In this document: positions 1-8,692 of the stretch, one piece after another
Numbering within the stretch: the first letter of the stretch is position 1
How the letters are laid out: every line of letters starts with the position of its first letter
NCBI GenBank assembly: GCA_963822175.1
Contig: CAWGGJ010000009.1
Coordinates: 1-64,000, forward strand
Direction: 5' to 3'
Length of the DNA: 64,000 nucleotides
DNA from: FEB-25 sp963822175
Lineage (GTDB): Bacteria; Chloroflexota; Anaerolineae; Anaerolineales; UBA4823
Position numbers and translations under genes: made by a program
The notes under the pieces: generated by a model
The model's input: only the letters and a program-made list of their open reading frames with translations
Told to the model about the DNA's origin: nothing
The model's database searches: none

Positions 1-60
1 CGCAACAGTCAACAGGGCTACGACGAACACGGTACCAAATTCAATGGCCAGTTTCTTCAA
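1..60 (-). CDS. N-terminus of a small membrane protein (partial)
   Basis: The gene runs off the left edge of the window, so only 20 codons are visible. Reading from a TTG start at 60, the peptide begins L-K-K-L-A-I-E-F-G and continues into a hydrophobic run (VFVVALLTVA), which looks like the start of a membrane protein. The TTG overlaps the TGA of the upstream alcohol dehydrogenase gene (TTGA), an arrangement typical of translational coupling, and a GGAG lies about 11 bases upstream. An ATG at 67 was rejected because it meets a stop after eight codons. The function cannot be told from this fragment. Confidence 0.4.
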   Translation of the reverse strand, partial: MKKLAIEFGTVFVVALLTVA

Positions 61-1074
61 CGTTCATATTTCTCTCCTTGTGTTTTGTGATTTTCTTCCA
101 CTGTGATAACAACATTACCTTTTTTGTGCCCCGTTTCCACGTAGCGGTGAGCTTCGGCAGTCTGCTCCAGTGGGTAACTCCGGTCAATTACCGGTTTGAG
201 CTTTCCTGCTTCTACCAGTTCTTTGATAAAAACTAAATCCTCTTTGCTTTCGGCTGGCGACCCAAAGATTACTTTCTTACCTCCCTTCATGGAGGTACAC
301 AGCATTTGGCCCATCTCGCGCAGTCCCCCAGCGACTGCGAGATATAGCCCTTTGGGTTTGAGAGAATTTTTATAGCGAGAAAACGAAGTTTTGCCTACTA
401 CCATATCTACAATGACATCGTAAGTCTCGCCGTTTTGGGTGAAATCCTGTCATGGTGTAATCAATAACCTTATCGGCGCCCAGCGACTTCACCAATTCCA
501 GGTTGGCGGTGCTGCATACCCCGATCACTTCAGCCCCATAGTATTTGGCAAGCTGTACTGCATAAACACCAACCCCACCGGAAGCCCCATTGACCAGAAC
601 TTTTTGTCCGCGATTAATTTTGGCCTTATCCCTCAGGAAGTACAATGCGGTTCCAGCCCCAAATGGAAGAGAGGCAGCTTCCTCGTAGGACAGGTTAGCC
701 GGTTTTATGGCTAACGCCCCTTTTTCGGGCCTGCATGTGAACTCGGCATAGGCACCAAAACGATCCGAGCCAATGCCAAAAACCTGGTCGCCTTTTTTGA
801 ACCGGGTCACAGCTTCTCCGACGGCTTTGACTTCCCCGGCTAATTCAGTCCCAAGGATGGTTATTTTGGGCTTTCTAAGACCAAACATCAGGCGCGGCAG
901 CGGTCCGAAGCCGGGCGGGACAAATGTGAAGCCACGAGCATTGCAATCTCCAGTGGTAACGGTTGCCGCGTGGATTTTGATGAGCACTTCGGTGTCCTTC
1001 GGAGTGGTTTTTTCCACCTCCTTGAGATGCAAGACATCAGCTGGGCCGTACTCAGTGTATACAATTGCCTTCAT
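57..1074 (-). pseudogene. Zinc-less MDR alcohol dehydrogenase/quinone oxidoreductase, frameshifted
   Basis: This is a medium-chain dehydrogenase/reductase of about 338 residues that would reduce or oxidise a small carbonyl or quinone with NAD(P)H. The ATG at 1074 (MKAIVYTEYG) has GGAGG six bases upstream. The catalytic-domain core (GTELAGEV, GDQVFG) and the Rossmann loop (NGASGGVGVYAVQLAK) are in one frame. After VIDYT the frame is lost and resumes as DVIVDMVVGKTSF through to the stop at 57. A single extra base near 451 explains the break: removing it gives a continuous protein. No cysteine/histidine zinc-ligand pattern is visible, as in quinone oxidoreductase-like members. The gene is either inactivated or carries a sequence error. 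It is probably cotranscribed with the two membrane protein genes upstream. Confidence 0.75.
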
Positions 1075-1112
1075 AGGTTCCTCCAAATTTAGTTTGTTCG
1101 AGAAAGTTGCGA

Positions 1113-1523
1113 TCAGGACTGGGCTTCGGGGTTGCGCCACTTCCAGGCATACCAGATAATGAGTAACATACACACAACTTCTATAGTTGCTATGAATATG
1201 TAATGAGGATATGGTTTTCCACCACCGATAACATAAGCAATCGTAATTACACTTGTGATAATGTTAGCCCAACGATTTACCTTATACATCAATACTCGAG
1301 AGAGGAGGATCATAGCAATCGGAATTTCCGTCATTATTGCGCCGATCAACATAAGTTGAGTGATTGGAGTCTCCCCTGCGAATACTGCCAATTCCTCTAG
1401 GATCCCAGGGATATGTAATGAAAGAATATCCGCATAAGCCATATTAATCATTACAACTATCCATAATGTTGAAAGTATAACTTTCGTTTCTTTCATTTGG
1501 ATGGTCTTGCTGTTTGTATTCAT
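1113..1523 (-). CDS. Four-helix membrane protein, DUF6326-like (copy 1)
   Basis: This is a 136-residue protein with about four membrane helices (near residues 13-33, 55-78, 86-102 and 107-130), ending in the signature WYAWKWRNPE. It resembles the DUF6326 group of small integral membrane proteins, for which I know no function. The ATG at 1523 is preceded by AAGGAG. The neighbouring gene 1591-2043 is a paralogue: both end in WYAWKW-x-NPE, both share the pattern ILxxLW near the N-terminus and VxRWAN in the third helix, and both have nearly identical leader DNA. The pair looks like a tandem duplication and is probably in an operon with the dehydrogenase downstream. Confidence 0.65.
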   Translation of the reverse strand: MNTNSKTIQMKETKVILSTLWIVVMINMAYADILSLHIPGILEELAVFAGETPITQLMLIGAIMTEIPIAMILLSRVLMYKVNRWANIITSVITIAYVIGGGKPYPHYIFIATIEVVCMLLIIWYAWKWRNPEAQS

Positions 1524-1590
1524 TTTTTATCTCCTTTTTTTGAACGATTTGGATGAGTTTTACTATATGCCATCTGGTGCATCTGCCGGG

Positions 1591-2043
1591 CTAACCTTCA
1601 GGATTAGGCCATTTCCAGGCATACCAAACAACGAGTAAGACAAACACAAGTTGTGCAGTTGACCAAACGAATTCATAACTAGCGGATTGCAATACAAAAC
1701 CTAAAACCCAAAATCCAAGAATAATCACAGCATAGACTATGCCTATGATGCGGTTTGCCCAACGACTCACGGAATACTTCAATATCAGGGTTAAGGTACT
1801 CATAAGTATGGGAAACACAAATATTATCGACATGACCAATAATAATTCTGGGGTTGCTTTGATAGATCCGGTATTCTCAAGTAAAGACTTTAACGCAACC
1901 GGATCACTTAAGCGATACGTATCCCCGTTTAAAGAACTTAACACTTCAGCTACCCATAGCACTGCAAGGATTATCCTCATATCTAGCAGATTTCTTGCAG
2001 TCGCTTTGTTTGTCCCAAGGGGACTTCCTTTGATCGTATTCAT
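1591..2043 (-). CDS. Four-helix membrane protein, DUF6326-like (copy 2)
   Basis: This is a 150-residue membrane protein paralogous to the next gene downstream (1113-1523). It has about four hydrophobic helices, the motif SRWANRI in the loop before helix three and the end WYAWKWPNPEG. The N-terminal 20 residues are polar and longer than in copy 1. The ATG at 2043 has AAGGAG at the right spacing. It appears to be the first gene of a four-gene minus-strand unit (this gene, copy 1, alcohol dehydrogenase, unknown membrane protein). The function is unknown. A degraded third C-terminus of similar look (ending WYAWNWS) lies at 5339-5458. Confidence 0.65.
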   Translation of the reverse strand: MNTIKGSPLGTNKATARNLLDMRIILAVLWVAEVLSSLNGDTYRLSDPVALKSLLENTGSIKATPELLLVMSIIFVFPILMSTLTLILKYSVSRWANRIIGIVYAVIILGFWVLGFVLQSASYEFVWSTAQLVFVLLVVWYAWKWPNPEG

Positions 2044-2183
2044 TTTTATCTCCTTTTTTGAACGATGTGGGTGGGTTTACTTGAATTGGACCTGAATAAA
2101 ATTGTGGTCCCTACCCGGCTACCGGGGGTTGAAATGGGCTAGAAATGTCATCAAAGGTAAATCTTATTTCCAAGTAGCTAATA

Positions 2184-2486
2184 TCATTTACTATTTGACA
2201 TCTGACTGATCCGCCTGGCCAGTCCCGAGGGAGTCGGAGATCCGGATTCAACAGGACTGACTGAGACCAATGGCATACCTAAATCACGAACTTTTTTGAG
2301 CAAGCCATGCAACGCGGCCTGGTCGACTACAGGGCCGGTTAGGAGCGTATCGCCGTTCTCTTCCAACGTGATGGTCAGTCCTTCAAACCATTCAGCCCAC
2401 CGGTCATCCAGGTGTCCCTTGAGGCGGATTTCGTAGTACTGATGCTGGTTATGTTTTTCATCGTATGTTTGTTTGTCACTCATCAT
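2184..2486 (-). CDS. Small soluble protein of unknown function
   Basis: This 100-residue protein is polar and acidic, without a signal peptide or membrane helix. The central part (YEIRLKGHLDDRWAEWFEGL, then a leucine-rich segment with GPVVDQAALHGLLKKVRDLG) looks like a compact alpha/beta fold. I recall similar small proteins placed next to large MalT-like LuxR regulators in Chloroflexota, and here it sits directly downstream of one. That suggests a regulatory partner or target, but this is inference. The start could be either of two adjacent ATGs (2486 or 2483). A terminator separates it from the regulator, so it may have its own promoter. Confidence 0.6.
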   Translation of the reverse strand: MMSDKQTYDEKHNQHQYYEIRLKGHLDDRWAEWFEGLTITLEENGDTLLTGPVVDQAALHGLLKKVRDLGMPLVSVSPVESGSPTPSGLARRISQMSNSK

Positions 2487-2590
2487 GCGCCTCGTATTTT
2501 TCCTTTCGTTGTTTATCTGCCCAAAGGATACTGCCCAATGTGGTGAGGCGTCATCACCACATGATGTGATTGAGGTGGTGATTTCTGGTG

Positions 2591-2635
2591 AAAAACAAAA
2601 AACCCCGGCAGATGGTTTGAGGACACCTGTCGGGG
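2591..2635 (-). terminator. Rho-independent terminator after the MalT-like regulator
   Basis: On the minus strand CTGTCGGGG-type and CCCCGGCAG arms (2627-2635 and 2603-2611) form a GC-rich hairpin with one G.U pair. It is followed by a T-rich tract (TTTTTTGTTTTT). It lies 25 bases past the stop of the regulator gene. Confidence 0.75.
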
Positions 2636-2659
2636 CCGGAGTTGGTGGTTTGGGGTCAG

Positions 2660-5322
2660 TTAGAACAAATCGAGTTCCTCAGCCCGGCGGATGGCCGCCC
2701 GGCGGTTGTTGACCCCCAGTTTGTTGTAAATGTTTTTGGTGTGGGTGCGCAAGGTGTTGAGCGACACGATCAGTTGTTGGGCAATTTCCGGGCCGCTTAA
2801 TTCGGTGCGGAGCAGCTTGAGCACTTCCAGCTCGCGTTCGCTCAAAGGCTCTATCATGTCTGATTTTTGATGGATGATTGCTGATATTGGCGCAGCCACC
2901 GGTTGTGTAAAGGCTGCCAGGAGTTTGTCCACATAATCGCTCAGCGGATGGTCTCGATTGCGCGATCGTTTTTCAATCAACAATCGCATCGGCTCGCCTT
3001 CATCCACAAAGATGCGGATGAATCCGCCCGGCTCTGCCAGCGCCAGCGCTTCGCCCAGCAGTTGCACGGCCTTGTCCTTTTCGCCATGCGCATGGAGCGC
3101 GACCGCCTGCAGAACCATCACCTTGAGCCGTTCATCCGCCCACCTCTTTGCTTCCATCTGCTTGGCGCAATGGCTCCAGCACCGCCAGCGCTGCGGACGG
3201 GTCTCCCTGGGCCAGGTGTACCCGGGCCTGGCTGATGGGGAGTTCATACTGTCTGGGCCAGATGAGCGGCTGCGCCAGATTGCCCTGGCGAAGCAGGATC
3301 AAGCACTTGGGCGGCAGCAATCTCAGGCATCCGATGCACGAAGTTATGCTGGCGCGCGGACTGATCGGCCTCCGCCAACATGGCGGCCGCGCCGGCCACA
3401 TCTCCCCGGGCAAGTTTCAGGCGGGCGAGAAACACTTCACAGACAACGAATCTGTCAATCGTATGTTCATATCTGCCGCGCCAGTTGGAGGCTCTGTTGC
3501 CCGTGCTGTTCGGCGGCATCCAGGTCGTTCCATTCGTAGAATATGCGGGCCAGGCCAAGATGCGCTTCGCAGGCAGACGGCAGCGGCTGATCGCCAACCA
3601 GTTGCAGGGCGCGCCGGTAGGTCTCGGCCGCCAGAGAGAGCTGGTTTTCTGATTCCTGTATGCTGCCCAGGCCGATTGTAGCCAATATGGTGAAGACGGT
3701 ATGCCCGATCGCTCTGGCTGATGGATATGGCTTCGGTATAGGCCTGGCTGGCCGCGGCACGGTCTCCCTGGAGATGATAGGCATATCCCAGCTTCCAGGT
3801 AGTGGCAGCGCGAACGGGCAGGTTGTCGGGGTGCAGATACTCCAGGGCGCGGCGCGACTGGGCAATGATGGTTTCTACCTGATGCTGAGTGACAGCCAAC
3901 GTGGCCCGTATGGCAGGCAATATGTCCGATAAGGTCTCGGGTCTTGTCGTCCAGCTCGGCGCCTTGCAGGGCGCGCTTCAGCCGCTTGTAGCTTTCTGTT
4001 CGACGCCGGTCGTTTGGCCGATTGTCAAAGTCGACCGAGGCATACATCACCCACAACGAGGGTCTGGCATCCAGTACCGTCGTCGGCAGCGACTCCAGCC
4101 AGTTCAGGATAGGGACCACCGCGCCGCGAAAGTGCAGGGGCATTCCCTTTCCTTCGATCAGGCGCTCGGCGCGCTCAATATCATTGGCGGCAGCAGCATG
4201 TTGAAAAGCTTCAATCTCCAGGCCATTGTCTTCATACCATTGGCTGGCGCGGATGTGTAGTTCGGCCACGCTCCCGCCCTCTTCTGTCGGCGAAGCGTCG
4301 CTCTGGTGCAGCCGCTGCCGCAGCAATTCGGCAAAGAGATGGTGATAGCGGTACCAGCGCCGCTCGTTATCCAGGGGGACGATGAACAGGTTGGCGCGTT
4401 CGAGATATTCCAGGGTTTCCTGCCCGGAAGCAGAAGGAGCAAGCAAAACAGCGTCACACAGCGGGCCGCACAGGCGGTCAAGGATGGAAGTGCGCAGCAA
4501 GAAAGTCTGGACGCTTTCGGACTGCTGCTGCAGGACTTCTTCCACCAGATAGTCCAGCACGAAATGGTGGCTGCCGGTGAAAGATTGGATGAAACTGGCG
4601 GCGTCCTGATGTCCCTGCATGGAAAGCGCGGCCAGTTGCAGGCCGGCAATCCAGCCTTCGGTGCGGGTTTCCAGTGCGGCGATGTCTTCCGCTGAGAGGT
4701 TCAGACCCATCACCTGGTTGAGAAACTCGGCGGCTTCGGCGGGGGTAAAACGCAAGTCGGCGGCGCGCAGCTCGGTCAATTGGCCCCGGGCGCGTAACCG
4801 GGCCAGGGGCAGATGGGGATCCTCACGGGTGGCGATGACCAGGTGCATCTGTGGCGGCAGGTGCTCGAGCAGAAAGGTGAGGGCTTCGTCAACCGGTTTG
4901 GAATCAATCACATGGTAGTCGTCCAGGACAAGGATGAAATTGTCCGGGATGGTGGTGATTTCATTGAGCAGGGCTGTCAGAATCGATTCGATTGGCGGTG
5001 GCTGAGGGGATTGGAGCACCCCCAACACCCCCTCTCCAATATTCGCCGCAATCGTCTGCAAAGCAGCGATGAGGTAAGTCAGAAAGCGGGTGGGGTCGTT
5101 ATCCCCTTCGTCCAGCGACAGCCAGGCGACCGGTCGCTCGCAACCGGCGACCCATTCGCTGACCAGCGTGGTTTTGCCAAAGCCGGCGGGGGCAGAGATG
5201 AGGGTCAGTTTGCAGCTCGCAGAGAGGCCCTCGTTCAGCCGCTCGATCAGGCGGGGGCGGAGGACAACTTTAGGCCGAGGTGGGGGGATATAAAGTTTGG
5301 TGGCTAAAATCGGCGCGGGCAT
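2660..5322 (-). pseudogene. MalT-like LuxR-family STAND ATPase regulator with five frameshifts
   Basis: These large signal-responsive activators couple an NTPase switch and a TPR-like sensor to a LuxR DNA-binding domain. The first 460 or so codons are intact: start MPAPILATKLYIPP, P-loop near residue 50 (APAGFGKTT), Walker B-like LVLDDYH, and winged-helix region. The last 190 codons carry the LuxR helix-turn-helix (LSERELEVLKLL, then NTLRTHTKNIYNKLGVNNR). Between about 3160 and 3930 the TPR-like part jumps frame five times (near 3930, 3708, 3474, 3300 and 3163). In each case recognisable sequence continues in the +1 frame, as if one base had been inserted. The intact length would be near 890 residues, normal for the family. 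The gene is either decayed or badly read here. Confidence 0.8.
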
Positions 5323-5338
5323 TAGTTAATTATAAGGC

Positions 5339-5458
5339 TCAACTCCAATTCCACGCATACCAGATCGTGACCACATTGAACCCCAAGCTAACCGCCAGCA
5401 AGGATTTGTCATATAACGATGGATAGGTGGGCCCGGCAGGAGTCGGATCTGCGACCAA
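5339..5458 (-). pseudogene. C-terminal remnant of a small membrane protein
   Basis: The minus strand reads about 40 codons without a stop: HNRLVADPTPAG, a short linker, then a single hydrophobic helix ending in VVTIWYAWNWS and a TGA at 5339-5341. The ending matches the WYAWKW terminus of the two DUF6326-like proteins 3 kb away. No start codon or ribosome site precedes it, so I read it as the tail of a lost relative of those genes. It could also be chance. Confidence 0.35.
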
Positions 5459-5469
5459 GCGATTATGAG

Positions 5470-5516
5470 TTGATTGACAAATCCATTCGGTATAAAATAG
5501 GTAACGCTAGCGTTAC
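5470..5516. promoter_or_regulatory. Promoter-like sequence with 16-bp palindrome (TetR-type operator look)
   Basis: GTAACGCTAGCGTTAC at 5501-5516 is a perfect palindrome of the kind bound by TetR-family repressors. Just upstream on the plus strand are TTGATT (5470) or TTGACA (5474) and TATAAA (5491), although the spacing (15 or 11 bases) is not ideal. No regulator or target gene starts next to it, so it may be a relic of a lost gene or may control the Fic gene 200 bases downstream. Confidence 0.45.
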
Positions 5517-5654
5517 TTGACGATTCCAGAATGTAGAATTATCATTCAGATAGATATTACTGAAGTACTTTTTCCCCAATCGCGCAGTTCGACTCACATC
5601 TTCGTAGGGGCACCAGCCCGAATGACTAATACATTGTGAAAGGCTGGGTTACAT

Positions 5655-5689
5655 GTATCGGATATGGTATAATTGTTTCAATCCGATAC
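5655..5689 (+). promoter_or_regulatory. Fic gene promoter with inverted-repeat operator over the -10 box
   Basis: Arms GTATCGGAT (5655-5663) and ATCCGATAC (5681-5689) are exact reverse complements. The -10 hexamer TATAAT (5668-5673) sits in the 17-bp spacer. A repressor on these arms would block the promoter directly. The Fic start codon at 5704 lies 14 bases past the right arm, so the protein itself, through its C-terminal helix-turn-helix, is a plausible autoregulator (inference). Confidence 0.7.
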
Positions 5690-5703
5690 CGATAGAGGCC
5701 GAG

Positions 5704-6630
5704 ATGATCGAAACCCGATTACTAAAGCGCCTAGAAACGAAGAAGGCCCAATTGGATGGGCTCCGTCCTCTTCCAACTGCTGCCATCAACCGATTAAGGG
5801 ATGAAATTCTCATCGAATGGATCTACAACTCAAATGCGATCGAAGGGAGTACGATCACACTCCAGGAAACGCGCCTGATCATTGAAACCGGACTGACCGT
5901 TGGTGGAAAATCCCTGCGCGAGCATTTCGAGGTGACCAACCACAAAGAAGCCATTCAATACGTTGAAGACCTGGTCAATAATACCGAACCCATCACTGCA
6001 TTCCATGTTCGTCAAATCCATAAACTCATCCTGACACACATTGACGATGTGAAAGCCGGCAGTTATCGAAAGACCCAGGTCCGCATTGCAGGCGCACCTT
6101 TCACCCCACCTGAACCCTGGCAGATAAACGGTCTCATGGCTGAATGGAGCGATTGGGTCGCAAGCGCAGAAGGGTCAATGCACCCTGTTATTCTCGCCGC
6201 ACAGGCTCACCATCGATTGGTGGCGATCCATCCGTTTATCGACGGGAACGGACGCACCGCCCGGCTGGTCATGAACCTGATGCTCATGCGCAGCGGGTAT
6301 CCCCCCACTGTCATCCTGCGTGTAAACCGCAGGCAGTATTATTCTGTGCTGGCAAAGGCGGATTCAGGAAATACCAATGCACTGGAAAACATTGTCGGGC
6401 GTGCGGTGGAAAGCAGCCTCAATCTTTATATTGCAGCATGTAAACCAACGATCAAATCTCCCAAACGCGAAGAGGAATGGATCCTGCTGCGGGATGCCTG
6501 TGTTGGTACTCCTTATAGCCAGGAATATCTCAGCCTGCTGGCGCGCCTGGGTCGCATTGAAGCCACAAAAAGGGGAAGGAATTGGTATACCACGCGACAG
6601 GCAGTACAGGCTTATCAAGACTCACTTTAA
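5704..6630 (+). CDS. Fic family protein with self-inhibitory helix and C-terminal HTH
   Basis: Fic enzymes transfer AMP (or another nucleotide moiety) to a hydroxyl side chain of a target protein. The catalytic loop HPFIDGNGRTAR starts at residue 176. The inhibitory helix motif S/T-x-x-x-E-G/N is present as S43-NAI-E47-G48, so this is an N-terminally auto-inhibited (class II) Fic protein. The last 60 residues look like a small helix-turn-helix (LLRDACVG, YSQEYLSLLARLGRIEATKRG), as in DNA-binding Fic proteins. The total is 308 residues. The start at 5704 follows GAGG. An earlier in-frame ATG at 5653 is rejected because it lies inside the promoter/operator. The gene is monocistronic with its own terminator. 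The target protein is unknown. Confidence 0.85.
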   Translation: MIETRLLKRLETKKAQLDGLRPLPTAAINRLRDEILIEWIYNSNAIEGSTITLQETRLIIETGLTVGGKSLREHFEVTNHKEAIQYVEDLVNNTEPITAFHVRQIHKLILTHIDDVKAGSYRKTQVRIAGAPFTPPEPWQINGLMAEWSDWVASAEGSMHPVILAAQAHHRLVAIHPFIDGNGRTARLVMNLMLMRSGYPPTVILRVNRRQYYSVLAKADSGNTNALENIVGRAVESSLNLYIAACKPTIKSPKREEEWILLRDACVGTPYSQEYLSLLARLGRIEATKRGRNWYTTRQAVQAYQDSL

Positions 6631-6683
6631 CCATCTCACCCTTGTATTATCCGTATAAACAACACCACCTTGGGGGCACTATT

Positions 6684-6713
6684 CCCGCCATCTCAGGCGG
6701 GTTTTCATTTTTC
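6684..6713 (+). terminator. Terminator of the Fic gene
   Basis: The stem CCCGCC/GGCGGG has a six-base loop and is followed by TTTTCATTTTT, about 50 bases past the Fic stop codon. Confidence 0.75.
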
Positions 6714-6906
6714 CGGCCTTCTCATCCCCGTGGAGAGGACTCGAGGCCGGTGAGGTAGATGGGGTGGTAGGCTGCCATGGGCAGGTCGGAATATATGCTA
6801 CAATCATCGCAGTATATGGAGGACTGTAATCCTGGTACCGTTCGCAATTCAGCTTAACCTGAACGATATTATTGCGCATGAACGCTGATAGTTCTGTTTA
6901 TACTCC

Positions 6907-8617
6907 ATGAAACACCTCCCTCGCCTGCGAATATCTCAATCGCTCCAAACCTTTCTCATTCATTGTGTTTTGGCCATCCTTTTTGGAGGGTTCTGGTATT
7001 GGATGTTATATGGTCCTTATCACCTGTACTTTACACACGTGAATTGGATCTATAATGCCGGTGGGGATGTATTACAACATCAACTGGGCTGGGAGTGGTT
7101 TCGCCAGGAACCCTGGCAATTTCCTTTAGGAAAGATCACGGCTTATGGTTTTCCAATTGGCACTTCGGTGACCTTTATGGATTCGATCCCATTATTGGCA
7201 ATACCCTTTAAACTGCTATCGCCCTGGTTTAAGGCAAACCACCAGTACTTTGGGGTATGGGAATTGTCCTCGGTGATCGGTCAGATGCTGGTGGGGCTGT
7301 TGATCCTACACGAATATACCCGATCGTACTTGCTGAAGATCCTTGGTGCTTCGCTGCTTGTCCTTTCACCGGTAATGATATTTCGCGCTTTTTATCATAG
7401 CTCGTTGTCCGCCCATTGGATCCTGCTGTTGGCGATCTGGTTCATCATACGCCAGTACCGGGGTAAATTATGGCGTGGTGCATGGATATGCCTTTTTGCC
7501 GTGGCAACGCTGGTCAATATTTATTACATCCCCATGCTTGTGCCATTGTGGCTGATCGGCATGTATTTTCGCTATAAACAAGAGCAAATGAGCTCAAAGC
7601 TAATGCTTAATATTTTGGCTGATTGCGTTGCGATCGTCCTGGCCGTTATCCTGGTCGGATATGGTATCGGCTTATTCAGCTTATGGTTACGGGTCTCTCT
7701 CGGTGAGTGGTTACGGTAATTTCTCCTGGAATTTAAACGGATTCATCAACCCATATGAGTATTCTTCGAACTTCATCAGGGGAAGAGATACAGGTGTGGA
7801 CACGCAATTCGAAGGGTTCAGTTATTTGGGACTGGGGAGCCTGTTGATCATCCCGGCAGCGGTGTATTTATTCCTGGAGAAGGAGGGTTTACGCCACAGG
7901 CTGCCTTTTCTGGTACCTTTTGGTATAGCTGCGATCGCCTATATCCTCTATTCACTCTCCAACAGGGCATTTTTCGATGCACAGCCATTATGGGATGTAC
8001 AACTCCCCGATCCTATATTTACATTTCTCAGTCTTTTCCGTTCCTCAGGCCGGTTCATCTGGCCGGTCTTTTATTTCCTGGTCCTGTTTGGAATCATCGC
8101 CATTATCCGCTATGTAAGATATCCGATCCCTATCCTAGTGGTGGCTGTGCTGTTGCAGTTTATCGATATACAACCGCTCTATCAACCCAAGGAGCTGAGC
8201 GGAATAACCAGTTACCAATCTCCATTGAAATCAGAATTTTGGAGCTCGGCAGCACAGACCAATGAACATGTCGTGATCATTCCGGCGAAGAAATTGAGAC
8301 CTCCCTATGAGGCGTTTGCCATGTACGCAGTGAGAAATCAGTTAACCCTCAACCTGGGGTATTTTGCCCGCTCCGATGAGCAAGCTTTCACAGAATACCG
8401 CCAAAAAGTATGGGAAGATCTGCAAGCCGATAGACCTGATGCGCAGACGATATACATACTCACCGACCCGGAATATATCACGGTTGCCAAAGAGAAGCTA
8501 TCAGATGAACTGTTCATCTGCGAAATTGATAGCTTCACCGTGTTATTTTCAGCGGAGAATGAGCTGGCGCAGGCAATATCTGAATTCTCGCCTTACTGCT
8601 CTGTTCCTTCCCCATGA
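6907..8617 (+). pseudogene. DUF6311-like polytopic membrane protein, frameshifted
   Basis: This is a long multi-helix membrane protein of about 570 residues. It resembles DUF6311 proteins, which look like integral-membrane glycosyltransferases of the polyprenyl-phosphate-sugar type. Diagnostic-looking segments are GGDVLQHQLGWEWFR, FPIGTSVTFMDSIPLLAIPF and, later, GYGNFSWNLNGFINP and FEGFSYLGLGSLL. The first 270 codons (6907 on) end in a stop at 7719. The homologous reading continues in the +1 frame from about 7680 to 8617, consistent with one extra T in AGCTTATGG near 7680. The C-terminal 150 residues are a soluble domain. It stands alone between the Fic gene and the molybdoenzyme operon. It is either inactivated or misread at one base. 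Confidence 0.65.
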
Positions 8618-8692
8618 AGATCGCAAATGGGTTTTTTATTTATGTGACCTCTGTCACTTCTCTCTGCCTGCCAGATACTTTATACTATTGTC

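Larger units (their letters stand above)
5323..5653. other. Gene-less stretch between the regulator and the Fic gene
   Basis: No intact gene is visible. It contains, on the minus strand, a degraded membrane-protein C-terminus (5339-5458) and, near 5470-5516, a promoter-like segment with a perfect 16-bp palindrome. The remaining part (5517-5650) shows no coding pattern or RNA structure that I recognise. The mixture of remnants suggests past gene loss here. Confidence 0.6.

Noticed and set aside
2903..3681. Overlapping plus-strand open frames of 100-190 codons
   Set aside because: They are antisense to the frameshifted MalT-like regulator, which has clear family sequence. High GC on that stretch explains the long frames.
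3160..3930. Programmed +1 frameshifting in the MalT-like gene
   Set aside because: Five sites with no shared slippery motif in a short stretch is not a plausible recoding scheme.
6679..6879. 66-codon minus-strand frame after the Fic gene
   Set aside because: It overlaps the Fic terminator, has no ribosome site and no recognisable sequence.
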